Below are positions 45,777-56,770 of a stretch of DNA of 64,000 nt, in pieces. The notes beneath the pieces were generated by a model that did not search any database, was not told the DNA's origin, and was given only the letters and a program-made list of their open reading frames with translations. The first letter of the stretch is position 1, and the number at the start of each line of letters is the position of its first letter. The position numbers were made by a program, and so were the translations under genes. The stretch covers positions 83,325,892 to 83,389,891 of the forward strand of contig JAVMKO010000001.1 in assembly GCA_032164245.1 (NCBI GenBank). Reading direction: 5' to 3'. Source of the DNA: Sternotherus odoratus. Lineage: Eukaryota; Chordata; Testudines; Kinosternidae.

Positions 45777-45862
45777 GCCAGACCGGTTCCTCGGACCCCG
45801 ACAGAAGTATTTACAACTGGCCCCGGGGAACCGATGGTCTGTATGAATGTGGGAGGCCAGTT
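45774..45862 (+). promoter_or_regulatory. UAG readthrough site with H-type pseudoknot
   Basis: The gag stop TAG (45774-45776) is followed by a 7-nt spacer, then stem 1 of 11 bp (45784-45794 with 45823-45833, one G-U pair). Its loop contains AACTGGCC (45815-45822), which is exactly complementary to GGCCAGTT at 45855-45862, forming an 8-bp stem 2. The stems abut with no intervening base, so they can stack. The same arrangement, stop plus short spacer plus pseudoknot, directs UAG readthrough in murine leukaemia virus. Folding was done by eye. Confidence 0.8.
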
Positions 45863-48800
45863 CATAGACTTTCTAATTGATACAGGAGCTACCAGGTCTG
45901 TGGTTAACACTAAAGTAGCCCCTGAGAGCCAACTACAAACCACTGTCGTTGGAGCAACAGGACAAATGAAACCTTGTCCCTATTTACAAGAAAGAGCATG
46001 TAAATTAGGAAGCCACGTTGTTACCCATAAACTTCTCTATATACCTGAATGTCCCATTCCTCTCCTTGGGAGAGATATGCTGTCAAAACTCAGAGCCACT
46101 CTCACCTTTGATAGTGATGGAAACATGAAAATGCAATTAGGAGAAAAGCCATCCCCAACTCAAAGCCTTATGTTAGCACTCCCTGTAGAAGAAGAATGGC
46201 GACTTTACACCTCTATGGAAAATAGACAAGATTGGCAAGCTTTCAATATTCCAGGTGTATGGGCAGAAGATAATCCACCTGGACTGGCAGTTGACATCCC
46301 TCCCATAATCATTGATCTAAAACCCATGGCAACTCCTGTCTCCATTCCCCAATATCCTCTACCTCGAAAAGCAGTAATTGGCATACATGAACATTTACAA
46401 AAATTATCAGACACTGGTATTATCGTCAAATGCCAGTCAGCCTGGAATACTCCCTTGCTACCTGTGGAGAAGCCTGATAAAAGTTTCCGACCTGTACATG
46501 ACTTACGGGCCGTGAATAAAAGAGTGATTCCATTGCACCCAGTCGTACCAAATCCTTACACTCTTCTCAGTTTGGTACCAGCTAATGCCAAATGGTTCTC
46601 AGTGCTAGATCTTAAAGATGCCTTCTTCTGTCTCCGGATTGCACCCATCAGTCAGCCTATTTTCGCTTTTCAATGGGAACATCCTGATACTGGCCAAAAA
46701 ACTCATATGACATGGGCACGTCTCCCACAGGGATTCTGTAACTCACCCTCCTTATTCGGACAAGCCCTAGCCCAAGACTTGGTGCCTCTCACACAAGGAG
46801 GTAACCGCTGGAACATCCTTCAATATGCTGACGACCTTCTAGTGGCTGCTCGTACCTACACTGAATGCACAGAGGCTACTGCTAATCTCTTAAAACATCT
46901 TTATCTCAAAGGTTACAAGGTTTCTAAGAAAAAGGCTCAGCTAGTACAACAGGAAGTAAAATATCTGGGATTTAAGCTCACAAAAGGAATCCGCATGCTG
47001 GACATTGAGAGAAAAGAGGCAGTCTGTGCCATTCCTACCCCTACAAACAGACGCCAAGTGCGCGAGTTTTTAGGAGCTGCTGGTTTCTGCCGTCTCTGGA
47101 TTCCTAACTATGCCACACTAGCTAAACCCCTTCATGAGGCCACAAAAGGCGGGGCTGCAGATCCCTTTATTTGGACAGAAACACAACAAAAGGGGTTTGA
47201 AGATATCAAGTCTGCCTTGATGACAGCCCCTGCGTTAGGCCTCCCTGATTTGGAAAAACCTTTCACACTGTATGTAGGAGAAAGGAAAGGTATTGCAGTT
47301 GGTGTCTTAACCCAGACCATCGGTAGCTGGCCGCGACCAGTAGCATACTTCTCTAAGCAATTAGACACTGTAATACAAGGATGGCCACCCTGCCTACGTG
47401 CCGTAGCTGCAGCTGCCCTTCTTGCTGAAGAGGCAAGTAAACTCACCCTAGGACAACCAATCTCCTTAAAGTGCCCACATGCTGTGGTCACCCTAATGGA
47501 ACATAGGGGCCATCATTGGATGACAAACACCAAACTCCTCAAGTATGAAAGTATATTAGTAGACAATCCTTCTGTTACCATTTCTGTCTGTTCCACCCTT
47601 AATCCTGCAACTATACTGCCAGTAGAAGAAGATCCCACAGAAAAACATGATTGTCTTCAAGTCATGGAAGAAGTCTATTCTAGCCGACCTGACTTACTGG
47701 ATACACCTTTAGCCACACCTGACTCTGTCCTTTTCACCGATGGTAGTAGTTTTATTGATCAGGGTCAACGTTTGGCAGGGTATGCCATAGTCAATGATCA
47801 AGGCACTGTCTGTGAAGCAAAGGCACTTCCCCCTGGCACCTCCGCGCAGAAGGCTGAACTGGTCGCCCTCCGTCGAGCACTTGAACTAGCAACAGGGCAA
47901 AAGGTCAATGTTTACACTGACTCAAAATATGCCTTCCTAACACTCCATGCCCATGGTGCCATATATAGGGAAAGAGGACTTCTGACTTCAAATGGACAAA
48001 AAATAAAGCATGCAGATGAAATCCTGGCCCTTCTTGATGCTGTTTGGATGCCCAAACAAGTTGCTGTAATGCACTGCAAAGGACACCAACATGGTGAGGA
48101 TCCTGTCGCAAAAGGAAACCGACAGGCAGACGAAGAAGCAAGGAATGCAGCGCATCAACAATCTCCAGCTATTCATATCCAGCACCTCAACGTGGCTGAA
48201 ATGATTCCTGCTGAAGTACACTACACTGCACAAGAACAACTTTGGGCTGAACAGGAAAAGGGAGTCAAGCGGTCAGGTTTATATGTCTTGCCAAATAATA
48301 AAATTTTTCTGCCCGCAGTGGTAGCTTGGGAATTGATTCAGGAATTACATCAACAGACCCATTTAGGTAGCACTAATCTGACTGAACTCTTAGACCGTGA
48401 GCTGTACATAAATGGTCTACATTCACTCACCAGACGTGCTGCCCTACGTTGTCAAACCTGTGCAAAACATAATCCTCGTGTAGGACCTCTTCGACCACCT
48501 GGAGTCCAGCATATAGGATATAGTCCAATGAAATCACTAGTTGTGGACTTCACTGAAATGCCAAAATCTGGGAAATTCAAGTACTTGCTTGTAGCAGTTT
48601 GTACATATTCCGGCTGGGTTGAGGCATGGCCTACCACTAATGAAAAGGCTGAGCAGGTTACTAAGGCCCTGCTCCGAGATGTAATCCCCCGATTTGGACT
48701 TCCATTACACATTGAAAGTGACAATGGTCCCGCTTTCGTTCACAGAGTCATCCGCTCTTTGTCAGTACTCCTAGGCATCACCTGGAAACTCCATTGTGCA

Positions 48801-49439
48801 TACCATCCACAATCATCAGGAAAGGTTGAAAGGATGAATAGGACCTTAAAAGATGCCCTAGGTAAAATTTGCCAGGAGACCGACCTATCATGGACTGTAG
48901 CCTTGCCCATGGTACTGCTTAGAGTTCGATGCACTCCCACACGATCCTTAAAGCTCTCACCCTATGAGCTAGTATTTGGCCGACCACCGCTAGGGGTCCA
49001 CCACTTGAAAGGGGATACTTACCTTCTGGGAAAGCAAGATCTTATTAGAGAAGTTCAGCTCCTAAGCAAAGTGTTAACTCAATTATCCACCTACGTTAGT
49101 GAGCTCAAGTTCCCTTTCCCCGTCACTGCTCTGCACCCTTTCTCCCCAGGAGATTCTGTATGGCTCAAGGATTGGAAAACTAACCCCTTGGGACCTAAAT
49201 GGAAGGGCCCTTATACTGTTCTCCTTACCACTCCCACTGCTGTTAAATTAGCCAGTGTTAAGCCATGGATTCACTATACCCGTGTCAAGTCTGATCACAC
49301 ATCGCCTCCACCCAACTGGCAGGTCTCTGTAAAGAGCTCCAACCCTCTGCAAATCGTCTTCCGCAAACCAGCCCAACCACCTAGTCAGCAAGATGCTCAA
49401 CCTACCTCTTGTGAGTCAGGTGACCAAGCACCACTCTAA
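45777..49439 (+). CDS. Pro-Pol (protease, RT/RNase H, integrase), intact
   Basis: Made as Gag-Pro-Pol by UAG readthrough; the same frame stays open from 45777 (first Met at 45834; residues below count from it). Protease: LIDTGAT with the catalytic D16. RT: LPQGF (46722-46736) and YADD at 331-334. RNase H: FTDGSS, D636, with the YTDSKYAF block after it. Integrase: zinc-binding H839, H843, C873, C876; catalytic D905, D963, E999 with the normal 35-residue D-E spacing; C-terminal GPKWKGPY module near 1120. All key residues are present and there is no internal stop. Copies DNA from genomic RNA and inserts it. Confidence 0.96.
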   Translation, partial: ARPVPRTPTEVFTTGPGEPMVCMNVGGQFIDFLIDTGATRSVVNTKVAPESQLQTTVVGATGQMKPCPYLQERACKLGSHVVTHKLLYIPECPIPLLGRDMLSKLRATLTFDSDGNMKMQLGEKPSPTQSLMLALPVEEEWRLYTSMENRQDWQAFNIPGVWAEDNPPGLAVDIPPIIIDLKPMATPVSIPQYPLPRKAVIGIHEHLQKLSDTGIIVKCQSAWNTPLLPVEKPDKSFRPVHDLRAVNKRVIPLHPVVPNPYTLLSLVPANAKWFSVLDLKDAFFCLRIAPISQPIFAFQWEHPDTGQKTHMTWARLPQGFCNSPSLFGQALAQDLVPLTQGGNRWNILQYADDLLVAARTYTECTEATANLLKHLYLKGYKVSKKKAQLVQQEVKYLGFKLTKGIRMLDIERKEAVCAIPTPTNRRQVREFLGAAGFCRLWIPNYATLAKPLHEATKGGAADPFIWTETQQKGFEDIKSALMTAPALGLPDLEKPFTLYVGERKGIAVGVLTQTIGSWPRPVAYFSKQLDTVIQGWPPCLRAVAAAALLAEEASKLTLGQPISLKCPHAVVTLMEHRGHHWMTNTKLLKYESILVDNPSVTISVCSTLNPATILPVEEDPTEKHDCLQVMEEVYSSRPDLLDTPLATPDSVLFTDGSSFIDQGQRLAGYAIVNDQGTVCEAKALPPGTSAQKAELVALRRALELATGQKVNVYTDSKYAFLTLHAHGAIYRERGLLTSNGQKIKHADEILALLDAVWMPKQVAVMHCKGHQHGEDPVAKGNRQADEEARNAAHQQSPAIHIQHLNVAEMIPAEVHYTAQEQLWAEQEKGVKRSGLYVLPNNKIFLPAVVAWELIQELHQQTHLGSTNLTELLDRELYINGLHSLTRRAALRCQTCAKHNPRVGPLRPPGVQHIGYSPMKSLVVDFTEMPKSGKFKYLLVAVCTYSGWVEAWPTTNEKAEQVTKALLRDVIPRFGLPLHIESDNGPAFVHRVIRSLSVLLGITWKLHCAYHPQSSGKVERMNRTLKDALGKICQETDLSWTVALPMVLLRVRCTPTRSLKLSPYELVFGRPPLGVHHLKGDTYLLGKQDLIREVQLLSKVLTQLSTYVSELKFPFPVTALHPFSPGDSVWLKDWKTNPLGPKWKGPYTVLLTTPTAVKLASVKPWIHYTRVKSDHTSPPPNWQVSVKSSNPLQIVFRKPAQPPSQQDAQPTSCESGDQAPL

Positions 49440-49776
49440 AAACCTGCACTACTGTATAAACATTTGTTATAATGTATTCCTTAGAAAATCTTATTCACCT
49501 GTTGCCCCAAAACGTTACTGTAATGTTTCTCAGGGAAAGGGGCAGAGGTGGGTTTGTTTAATGTTGTGCGAAGTATATTATTTTTGGTATTTTTGTTTAT
49601 AATAAGTTCTCCTATTCAACCTTATCTTAATGTGTCATATATTCTGTATGTCTAAAAAGTAGTTTAGATCCTGTAATTTGTTATGGTCCAGAAAAATAAT
49701 GTTAATGTTTAAAAAATCCACCAATAACCAGTAATAATAATGTTTAGAATGTTGCTAGTTTGCAATAACTAGCAAC
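49440..49776 (+). other. 3' untranslated remnant, no env
   Basis: AT-rich stretch between pol stop and polypurine tract. No surface or transmembrane envelope frame, no furin site, no fusion peptide or heptad pattern is visible, and the region is too short to have held one. A 69-codon frame at 49393-49602 overlaps pol in another phase and is not recognisable. Confidence 0.85.
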
Positions 49777-49792
49777 AAGAAAAAGGAGGGAA
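49777..49792 (+). other. Polypurine tract
   Basis: AAGAAAAAGGAGGGAA, 16 purines ending directly at the 3' LTR; it should prime plus-strand DNA synthesis. Confidence 0.95.
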
Positions 49793-50336
49793 TGTGAGGG
49801 TTGAAGAAAGCAAATAATGATAAATGTTGATGCAGATATGTAAAGATCAAAATATAAGATCTCCATTAAGAAAAATGATAGATAGTTATAGTTTATTGTT
49901 AATGTGTATTTTAAAAAGGTTATGAAAATGTTTTAAATCAATCATGTAACAATCGGTTTTTGCACAATTATACAGTCACTACCTCATCAAAAGTAATATG
50001 CTGCTATTGCATGTTCTGTGCACAAGCAATGCAACAATTCTGCAAAAAGGGCGCGAAATTCTGTCCAATCACGCTGTTCCTACCACGTGCCTGCCCCACG
50101 TGCGTAGTCTAAATCTGCCTAGCAATATGGGATAGCCAATCATGTAACACATAAAGAAACTGCGTAGTTAACCAAGACTATAAAACTGTAAGTTGGGTGT
50201 GGTTGGTGTGGCAGTTTCTTCACGCTTTTGGGCGGCTGCCACCTCGGCCGAATAAACACGTTTTGTTTTGAGTCTCATTGGTCTCCTTGAACTTATTACT
50301 GGTCTCCCTCAATAGCCTAGCGAATATCCCGCTACA
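49793..50336 (+). repeat. 3' LTR (544 bp)
   Basis: Same ends and content as the 5' LTR, with TATAAA at 50179-50184 and AATAAA at 50251-50256. I saw no difference between the two, which indicates very recent insertion or gene conversion. Followed by the ACTC duplication at 50337-50340. Confidence 0.97.
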
Positions 50337-50340
50337 ACTC
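50337..50340. repeat. Provirus target-site duplication, right
   Basis: ACTC, followed by TA, the last two bases of MITE copy E, then its cctgttag duplication. Confidence 0.9.
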
Positions 50341-50342
50341 TA

Positions 50343-50455
50343 CCTGTTAGGTTCACTCACTCTGGGGCACATGGCATTGGCCACTGTCGGTAGACAGGAT
50401 ACTGGGCTGGATGGACCTTTGGTCTGACTCAGTACGGCCATTCTTATGTTCTTAT
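50343..50455 (+). mobile_element. CR1 LINE 3' end, right part
   Basis: Continuation of the CR1 at 42530-42737: CTCTGGGGCACATGGCATTG, then GGCTGGATGGACCTTTGGTC and the 3' terminus GCCATTCTTATGTTCTTATTCT. The left edge includes the second copy of the MITE E duplication. Confidence 0.85.
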
Positions 50456-50886
50456 TCTCTTTTACCAAAAAACCCAAAAAGTTAAAACCAAAACAAACCC
50501 TTTAAAACCTGTGCAAGACTTCAAATCTCGTAGGCCTCAGAGCTTATTGCAGTCAGGGGCAGCCATTTTGGAGACTTGATGGCCCTGCTCTGCTATGTTA
50601 AGAACTGTGACTTTCCTTCCCAAGTTGAGTCTCTTCTCTTAGGGGCAGGAATTGCTGTGTAAGTACTATGCTCAGCACCTGGGTGGTGGCAAATGCCTTA
50701 CATCACTGAGCGGTCCAATCTCCCCTTCCTCCGCCAGAAGGGAAGTGGCAGTGATGGGGGTCACTGAGAGAGAGAGAGAAACCAACTGCTTTCTGGGAAA
50801 CATCCTTTGTGGCAGGGATGCTGGAACAATTTATATAGTGGGGCTGCTGCTGATCAAGCCAGCCGGTGTGGCCGCACCCCTGGTGC
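50456..50886. other. Unrecognised non-coding sequence
   Basis: Nothing supported. Confidence 0.4.
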
Positions 50887-50894
50887 CTCTAGTT

Positions 50895-51665
50895 TAGGGG
50901 CTGGCAAACCTTTTGGCCCAAGGGCCACATCAGGGTTCCAAAACTGTACGGAAGGCCGGGTAGGGAAGGCTGTGCCTCCCCAAACAGCCAGGCCCTGCCC
51001 CCCATCTGACCCCCTCAAAATCCCCAACCATCCAACCCCTGCCCCGTTCCTTGTTCCCTGACCGCCCCTTCCAGAGACTCCTGCTCCTAACCCCCACTCC
51101 AGGACCCCATCCCTGATCTAAATGCCATGCTCCTTGTCCCCTGACCACCCCCTCCCAAGACCCTCCCCAGGACCCCACCCCCTACTTGTCCCCCCTGTCC
51201 CCTGACTGCCCCTACTCCTATCCACACCACCCCCCGGTAGACCTCGGACTCCCATGCCCTATACAACCCACCACCCCTGTTCCCTGTCCCCTGATTGCCC
51301 CCCCCCCCAGATCCTCTGCCCCATCCAACTGCCCCCTGCTCCCTGTCCTTGCTGACCGTCTCTGGCACCCCCTGCCCCTTATCCAACTTCTCAGCCCCAC
51401 CCCCCTTACCATGCTGTGCAGTGTCTGGCTCCGTGCGGCCCACGGGAGCTAGAAACATTGCCCTGCATTAGTGCGCGGTGCTGGTGAAGCTGCTGGCAGG
51501 AGCTATGGGTCAGAGCGCTGCCGGTGCAGCGCTCTGAGGCTTCGGGGGAAGGGGCAACAGTGGGGAAGGGGCCATGGGGAGCCTCCTTAGCCGGGAGCTT
51601 GGAGGCCGGGCAGGAGGGGCCCATGGACCGGATGTGGCCCATGGGCCATAGTTTGCCCATTCCTG
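50895..51665. mobile_element. Non-autonomous hAT-like element, GC-rich, 771 bp, perfect TSD
   Basis: Exact 8-bp duplication ctctagtt at 50887-50894 and 51666-51673. Left end TAGGGGCTGGCAAACCTTTT; right end (GTTTGCCCATTCCTG) is its imperfect inverse. The interior is C-rich with loose CCCCTGACCGCCCC-type repeats, so long frames without domains appear on both strands. CpG sites are few compared with the 36-kb cargo. No transposase. Confidence 0.92.
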
Positions 51666-51673
51666 CTCTAGTT

Positions 51674-54600
51674 TCAGCAGCACTGCTCTATGGAGTAAAA
51701 TTAATGCCTGTTGGGGGTGCAGAGGCAAGAGGGGCATTCCTGGTCCCTGTGGTTAGTGATCTCACAGAATTGGGGAAAAAAGGGCTTCCTTATTTCACCT
51801 GTTTGGTTTTTTAAACTAACCACAGCACCAAGGTGATATTGTGTATACAATATGCAGGACATACGGTATAGTATAGTGGTAATTTATTTGTTTTCTTCCC
51901 CTCTCCTCCCCCCAAAATTGCCTTGCTGTGATCACTTATTAAAGGAAAAACCTGAAGGGCCTAATAGTATGAGGGGCTCCAACCGCTTAACAACTTGCGG
52001 GTCCTGCCATGTCTAGCTTTTCAAATGAGTGGGGCTTGAGGGTTAAGCAAATTGGCTGTCGCCCTTTCGGGGCGGTTGCACTGCTCCGTAGCTTTGCAGC
52101 TGCAGCCTCGTCATTCACAGAGGCATCAAAGCAGTGCTCAGTGATGCCCAAACTGCTTCCTCATGTGGGGGATGAGGGATGGGGGAGTGGGGAGAGAAAT
52201 GTTTTTAGTTCTTGCTCTGAATCACTGGCAAAACTGAAATGATTGCTTTTGCAGGGAGAAAGCTCCATTTCACCAAAGGCAAACTTCCCTCTGGGGTTCA
52301 GTAATGAGAATTCATAATTTTGCACATTCATTAACCGGATGTCCAGCCCCATATAGCTCGGTGGGGGGGAGGGGAAGGGGCACTCCCACCTCACTATTGT
52401 CAGACTGTCACTTGTATGAGAGGTAAATCCTGCTTTTCCCTCTCTCTCTTTGTTTCCATCTCTCTGTCTGTTTCTAGTAGGGCTGAACTCTGTGCAGACA
52501 GTTACTTTTCTGCACTATCTTGTCTGCTTTCACAGGTGTAAATAAATATCACAGCGCATCCCTCGAATGTCTGAACTGGCAGGATGCCAGGGAGTGACTG
52601 TATAGAAGAACTCGCAGTGTTTCTGTTTCCATGTGTTCTGATCCTCCTGCAGAACAGTTCTATTTTTCAGAACATATTTGCATCAAGGGAAGGCAGGAAG
52701 CATTTGATATTTGCTGTATTGATTTATCTGGAAAAAAATTGCCTTTAGTGCTTTACTTCTCCCTGTGCAATGGGATGGTATGGCCAGTCTGAAGGGGAAT
52801 ATTGTGTTTTGGATTAGGGAGGGTTGCACACAAAGAAATAGTGGAGACCATCAGGGTGTGGGGTATTCACAAGTGCAGAATCCATGGTTCCCTTTCCTCT
52901 GTGTATACTGGAGGCTTTTGACTAAAAGAGTGGCAAAATCTGGGTGGTTTGCCCTCCCCTGCATAAGGGAAAAAGCCTGCCGGTGGAGGCTGAAATCTCT
53001 GACATCCGAGCCTGCACATCAGTTGTTTTACTAAATTATTCATCTGGCTCCTGTGATAATATAGTTATAAGGAGGAGCCTAATTAAATTTACTAGCTGAC
53101 TTCAGCCAATAGGGTGATAAGGATCCAGGACCATGAGATGATGACGAATCCTGCCAGTGTGCTGTGAATGCGAAGCAGAAGGGACTTGCAATTTGTGTGC
53201 AGGAGGGGAAGAGAACAAGTCAAGGGCCTCTGGATTAGCAGACTAAGGCAAGGTAAGGAAGTGAGAGGAAATGGGATTCAGTAGTATAAATCAAAGCCTC
53301 TGTGTGAGCTTTTTAAAAAAATATAATTTATGTGGACTATTTTCCTGGGGAGTTTGGTGGGGGGAAGAGATTGTTTGTATGTGTGTATACACACAAGACA
53401 TGTAGTGGTTGTCTTTGTCTATATCTACACATTGCATATGTGTTCATGTGTAATATATGCACACCCACACATAATGTCCATATGCATGTATTTGGAGGTG
53501 TTTGTGTTATATATGAATGCAGCAGTGATCTATAAAGTGTGTATATTATACATGTAATTAGAAAAGGTGAGATACAGAAACTGCCTGATGAGCTAAAGAA
53601 ACCTGGATAAACCTAGTAGTGTATGAAGCTGATTTGAGGAAAATGGGACTGCATGGGTTGCCAGTCAGATATTTGAAATTAAACGGAGCAGGATGAGACA
53701 ACTGCTGTGTGTTAATCTATGAAACCTGCAATGAGATGTGGAAATGGAAAAGGAGAAGGCAAATTAGAGCATTTGTCACAGCAGGTGGAGATAAATGGTG
53801 AACAGTCTGTAACTGGATTCTCTAACATGAGAGAGAAAGTGTGAATGACTAGGAAAGGCAATTATTTCTATCTGCCGCTGATCTACCTGTACCTAAAGGG
53901 TGGGAGAGGAGAGAAATCAGGACAGCCTAGATGGCTGATTAGAAAGTCTAAACTGATTAGACCTTCTTATAAACCTGCTGCCTAAATAAATTCTACTGAG
54001 GTTCATCCACAGACTTCAATTCTCTCTTCTAGTGAGACTTTGAACTGGAACCCACAGATTCATGTTGTTTGGAATAGTAGGAATATGTAAATTAACACAG
54101 GAAATTAGCATCGGCACCACCTTTATGTACTATCCCCTTTTCCATGTTAACAGGAGATTACATAGGTCAGGTGGTGATAGTTCTGTCAAGAATGGGTTTC
54201 TTTAGGATGACCATCACTAGGGTAATGTAGTGCTAAGATAAGACATAGAGGGATGTTTGTAGTGATGATAATAAGATGGTTATTCTGTAACATACAACAT
54301 CCTTTTAACTAGTTAGCAGAGGGTTGTCCTACTGTCTAAACTTTCTAAAGCCTAAATCCATTTCATGTATTGAGTTAGTCCTATATCCCAGTATATGGAA
54401 CCCAGGGGCTTATCCCCCTGTTTTTATTCCCCCCACCTCTGCTTCTCTGTTACTGGGCTCCAAGAAGAATGTATTTTTACTTCCCCGCTCTCCATAAAGT
54501 TGCAGGCCAGATGGAACAATATATCTCACTGACCATGTTTTACGTCAGTTGGAACTTTATAGACTTTTCCAGTGAGTTCCAGGGGAAAAAGAATCTCTGC

Positions 54601-56589
54601 TCAGACACTGACTCTGGGGGACATCAGGTCTCCCTACAAAGAGAGGGGGCAGATGGACATCAAAGGAGACATGCATGGAATGACTGCCTTGGAACCCGGA
54701 TTGATCACACTGTATCAGTTAAAGTAAGAACTGACCTGATTCCTTGGCATTCCCTGGCACCCAACGTTTTTATAAGTTTAGTTCACTTCCCTCTACTCCC
54801 AGATATCTCCCCTCTCCTGGCTTCCTCTCAAGGCCAGGAGATGGAGGAAGTCCCAACATGGCTGATATTCCATTCATAATTCACCCTTTCCCCTGCTTAT
54901 CTTTACATTATTCTTGTAATATGGCCTGGCTGTTCTAGGAATCTCTGGTGGGAACTGATATGGGGGGGGGGGGGAATCTTGAGTCTAATCCTCCACTGCC
55001 TTACAGCATTTACACCTGTGCACTTCGAGAACCAAAGTGGCTGTAAAACCATTCCCATGTGGATCTGGGAGCACCCACTTTGCATAAGTGTAAATAACTT
55101 CACGTTAGATGGGACAATGTTGAATCAGGCCGCGTGTGTGATTTGAGACACCCTGTGCTGTGTATAATGTTTGTATTCAGTGATTCAGGATCGGCAAAGA
55201 AACTGCTGAAGATAATAAGCGATAGCCCCGATTTAGAACTGAACAGCACCGTCTTCACTTCCTCTGAAAAAGCAAGGCTGACTCAAGCGGGTGTTTAACG
55301 TACGGTGTATTTTTGTCCCTAGCTGTTCTTTTGCATGTGCACTTTGCTCCTTTTTTGTGACCCTAAGTAGAACAAAGCCACACTTGTATCTGAGTCTGAG
55401 TCCAGCTTTCAAAACACCCACAACAGCCAAATGAGCTGAGATTGAAGCAAAACAAGTTTTATCCATCCTTAAATAAAACTCACTTCAACGTGGGGACCAG
55501 AGATGCCACTGCTATAGACTGAGTAGGAATAATTGAGTCTCCTACGTATTGACATAATGAGATTGTCAGAGCCTCCATGCAAAGAGAGCTCACAGTTTAA
55601 AAAGCTACCTAGGCAGCTCTTCCTTATTTTTAAGAGGAAGCTCTCTCTGCCTATTGTTGCTGGACTGTTGCATGCTGCTCCCGGAGAGCTGCACATAGGG
55701 AATTTGGCGAGGGACGTGCTCTTGGTGACACCACGGCAGTTGTAGGCTGGGATTCGGTTGCAGCATTTATCCCTGGTTGGGTGAATACATTGTTTGCTTC
55801 TGCCTCGGTGTCAGCAGTGTGGTTCAGAGGTGGGCAAAATGCCAGATTCTTCCCAGGGAAGCTAACATCATTGTCAATAGTTGGTGGCAGAGACCATGCT
55901 TTGAAATCTGAGGTCATTCTCCCTGCTAATTGCTGAGATGATTAATTCATGCAAGGATATCATTTTCCTGGGCTGAGGTTATATTGTAATAATGAGGGGC
56001 ATGGAGGGATACAAGGCTTTTGCTCATTTTGATGTTGTTAAAATTATTACTATGTTAGCTACTGCCTCCTCCAAACAGTGGCCTCCTGTCTCTTTGATGA
56101 TACTGGCCTTCTTGTCAACTCTTCCCCTTGCCAAAATGGGCTCTGGTGTAATGCAGGCCAGATGCCCCTGGGGGGACTGCAGTTTCCCCTTGCACTTTCA
56201 TCTGGATTAAATAATCAAGTGTTGCCTTGAAATGAACTCTGTAAGCAATGGCCTGTTGTTAACAGGATTGTTTTATTTCACCAGTAACACTTATTACTTC
56301 TCTATTCCACTGCCAAGTTTCATAGAATAGGCCTTTTCCCTTAGCAGAGTCCTCCTTTGAAGGTGCTCAGATACTACAGTGATGGGGACCATCTGAGTGC
56401 CCAGCTCAATTTGGAATCGATTGACTGACTCTACATTAAGTGCTGCAGTAAACAGAGGAAGCATTTACTTTATTTTTAAATGTGTCTACCGATGCTCTTG
56501 GATTGCACCCTTCTCTAGGGTTTTTTAAGTACGTGGCTAACAGTACTGAGAGACATTCTTTTAAACTGTCACTTCTGAAAGTTATCCAG
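51674..56589. other. Unrecognised non-coding sequence, about 4.9 kb
   Basis: No exon or repeat could be supported. Includes a TG/TA-rich low-complexity tract at about 53370-53560 and a G-run at 54961-54973. An exon-like segment at 54571-54724 is discussed under rejected items. Confidence 0.45.
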
Positions 56590-56770
56590 CTATTTTAAGT
56601 ACCTATGATGCCCCCTGCACCCCATCACCACGGTATCTGAGTGCCTCACACTCTTTCCTGCATTTATTCTCACAGCACCACTGTGAGGTAGGGAAGTGCT
56701 ATTATCCCCAATAGACAGATGGGTATTGAGGCACACTGAGACTCATGGGTATGCAGACATACCTAAACTA
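56590..56770 (+). repeat. MIR-like SINE fragment
   Basis: CGGTATCTGAGTGCCTCACA, then CTGTGAGGTAGGGAAGTGC, TATTATCCCCAATAGACAG and GAGGCACACTGAGACTCA correspond in order to the body of MIR-type SINEs. Boundaries approximate. Confidence 0.65.

Larger units (their letters stand above)
42856..50336 (+). mobile_element. Endogenous gammaretrovirus-like provirus, env-less, 7481 bp
   Basis: Complete LTR-leader-gag-pro-pol-LTR structure. The two 544-bp LTRs appear identical on full visual comparison, and gag and pol are free of disabling mutations apart from the expected UAG. The tRNA-Pro primer site, UAG separation of gag from in-frame pol, one NC zinc knuckle, a PPPY late motif and the 4-bp duplication all point to the gammaretrovirus side of class I ERVs. 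Between pol and the polypurine tract there are only about 340 bp, so env has been lost. Confidence 0.95.

Noticed and set aside
45834..45836. Independent initiation of pol at ATG 45834
   Set aside because: The frame is open from the gag UAG, same phase, with a readthrough pseudoknot; the ATG sits right after stem 1 and is likely just an internal methionine.
49393..49602. 69-codon ORF overlapping the end of pol as a possible env remnant
   Set aside because: No signal peptide, cleavage site, fusion peptide or known envelope feature; overlap with pol in another phase explains its first part.
53160..53260. Possible 5' exon ending in AAG/GTAAGG
   Set aside because: Donor match alone; no CpG island, promoter or coding sequence nearby.
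53370..53560. Hydrophobic ORFs in TG/TA-rich DNA
   Set aside because: They arise from low-complexity sequence.
54571..54724. Exon-like segment bounded by TTTTCCAG and GTAAGA
   Set aside because: One frame stays open, but the peptide is unfamiliar and single splice-site matches are common by chance; no neighbouring exon was found.
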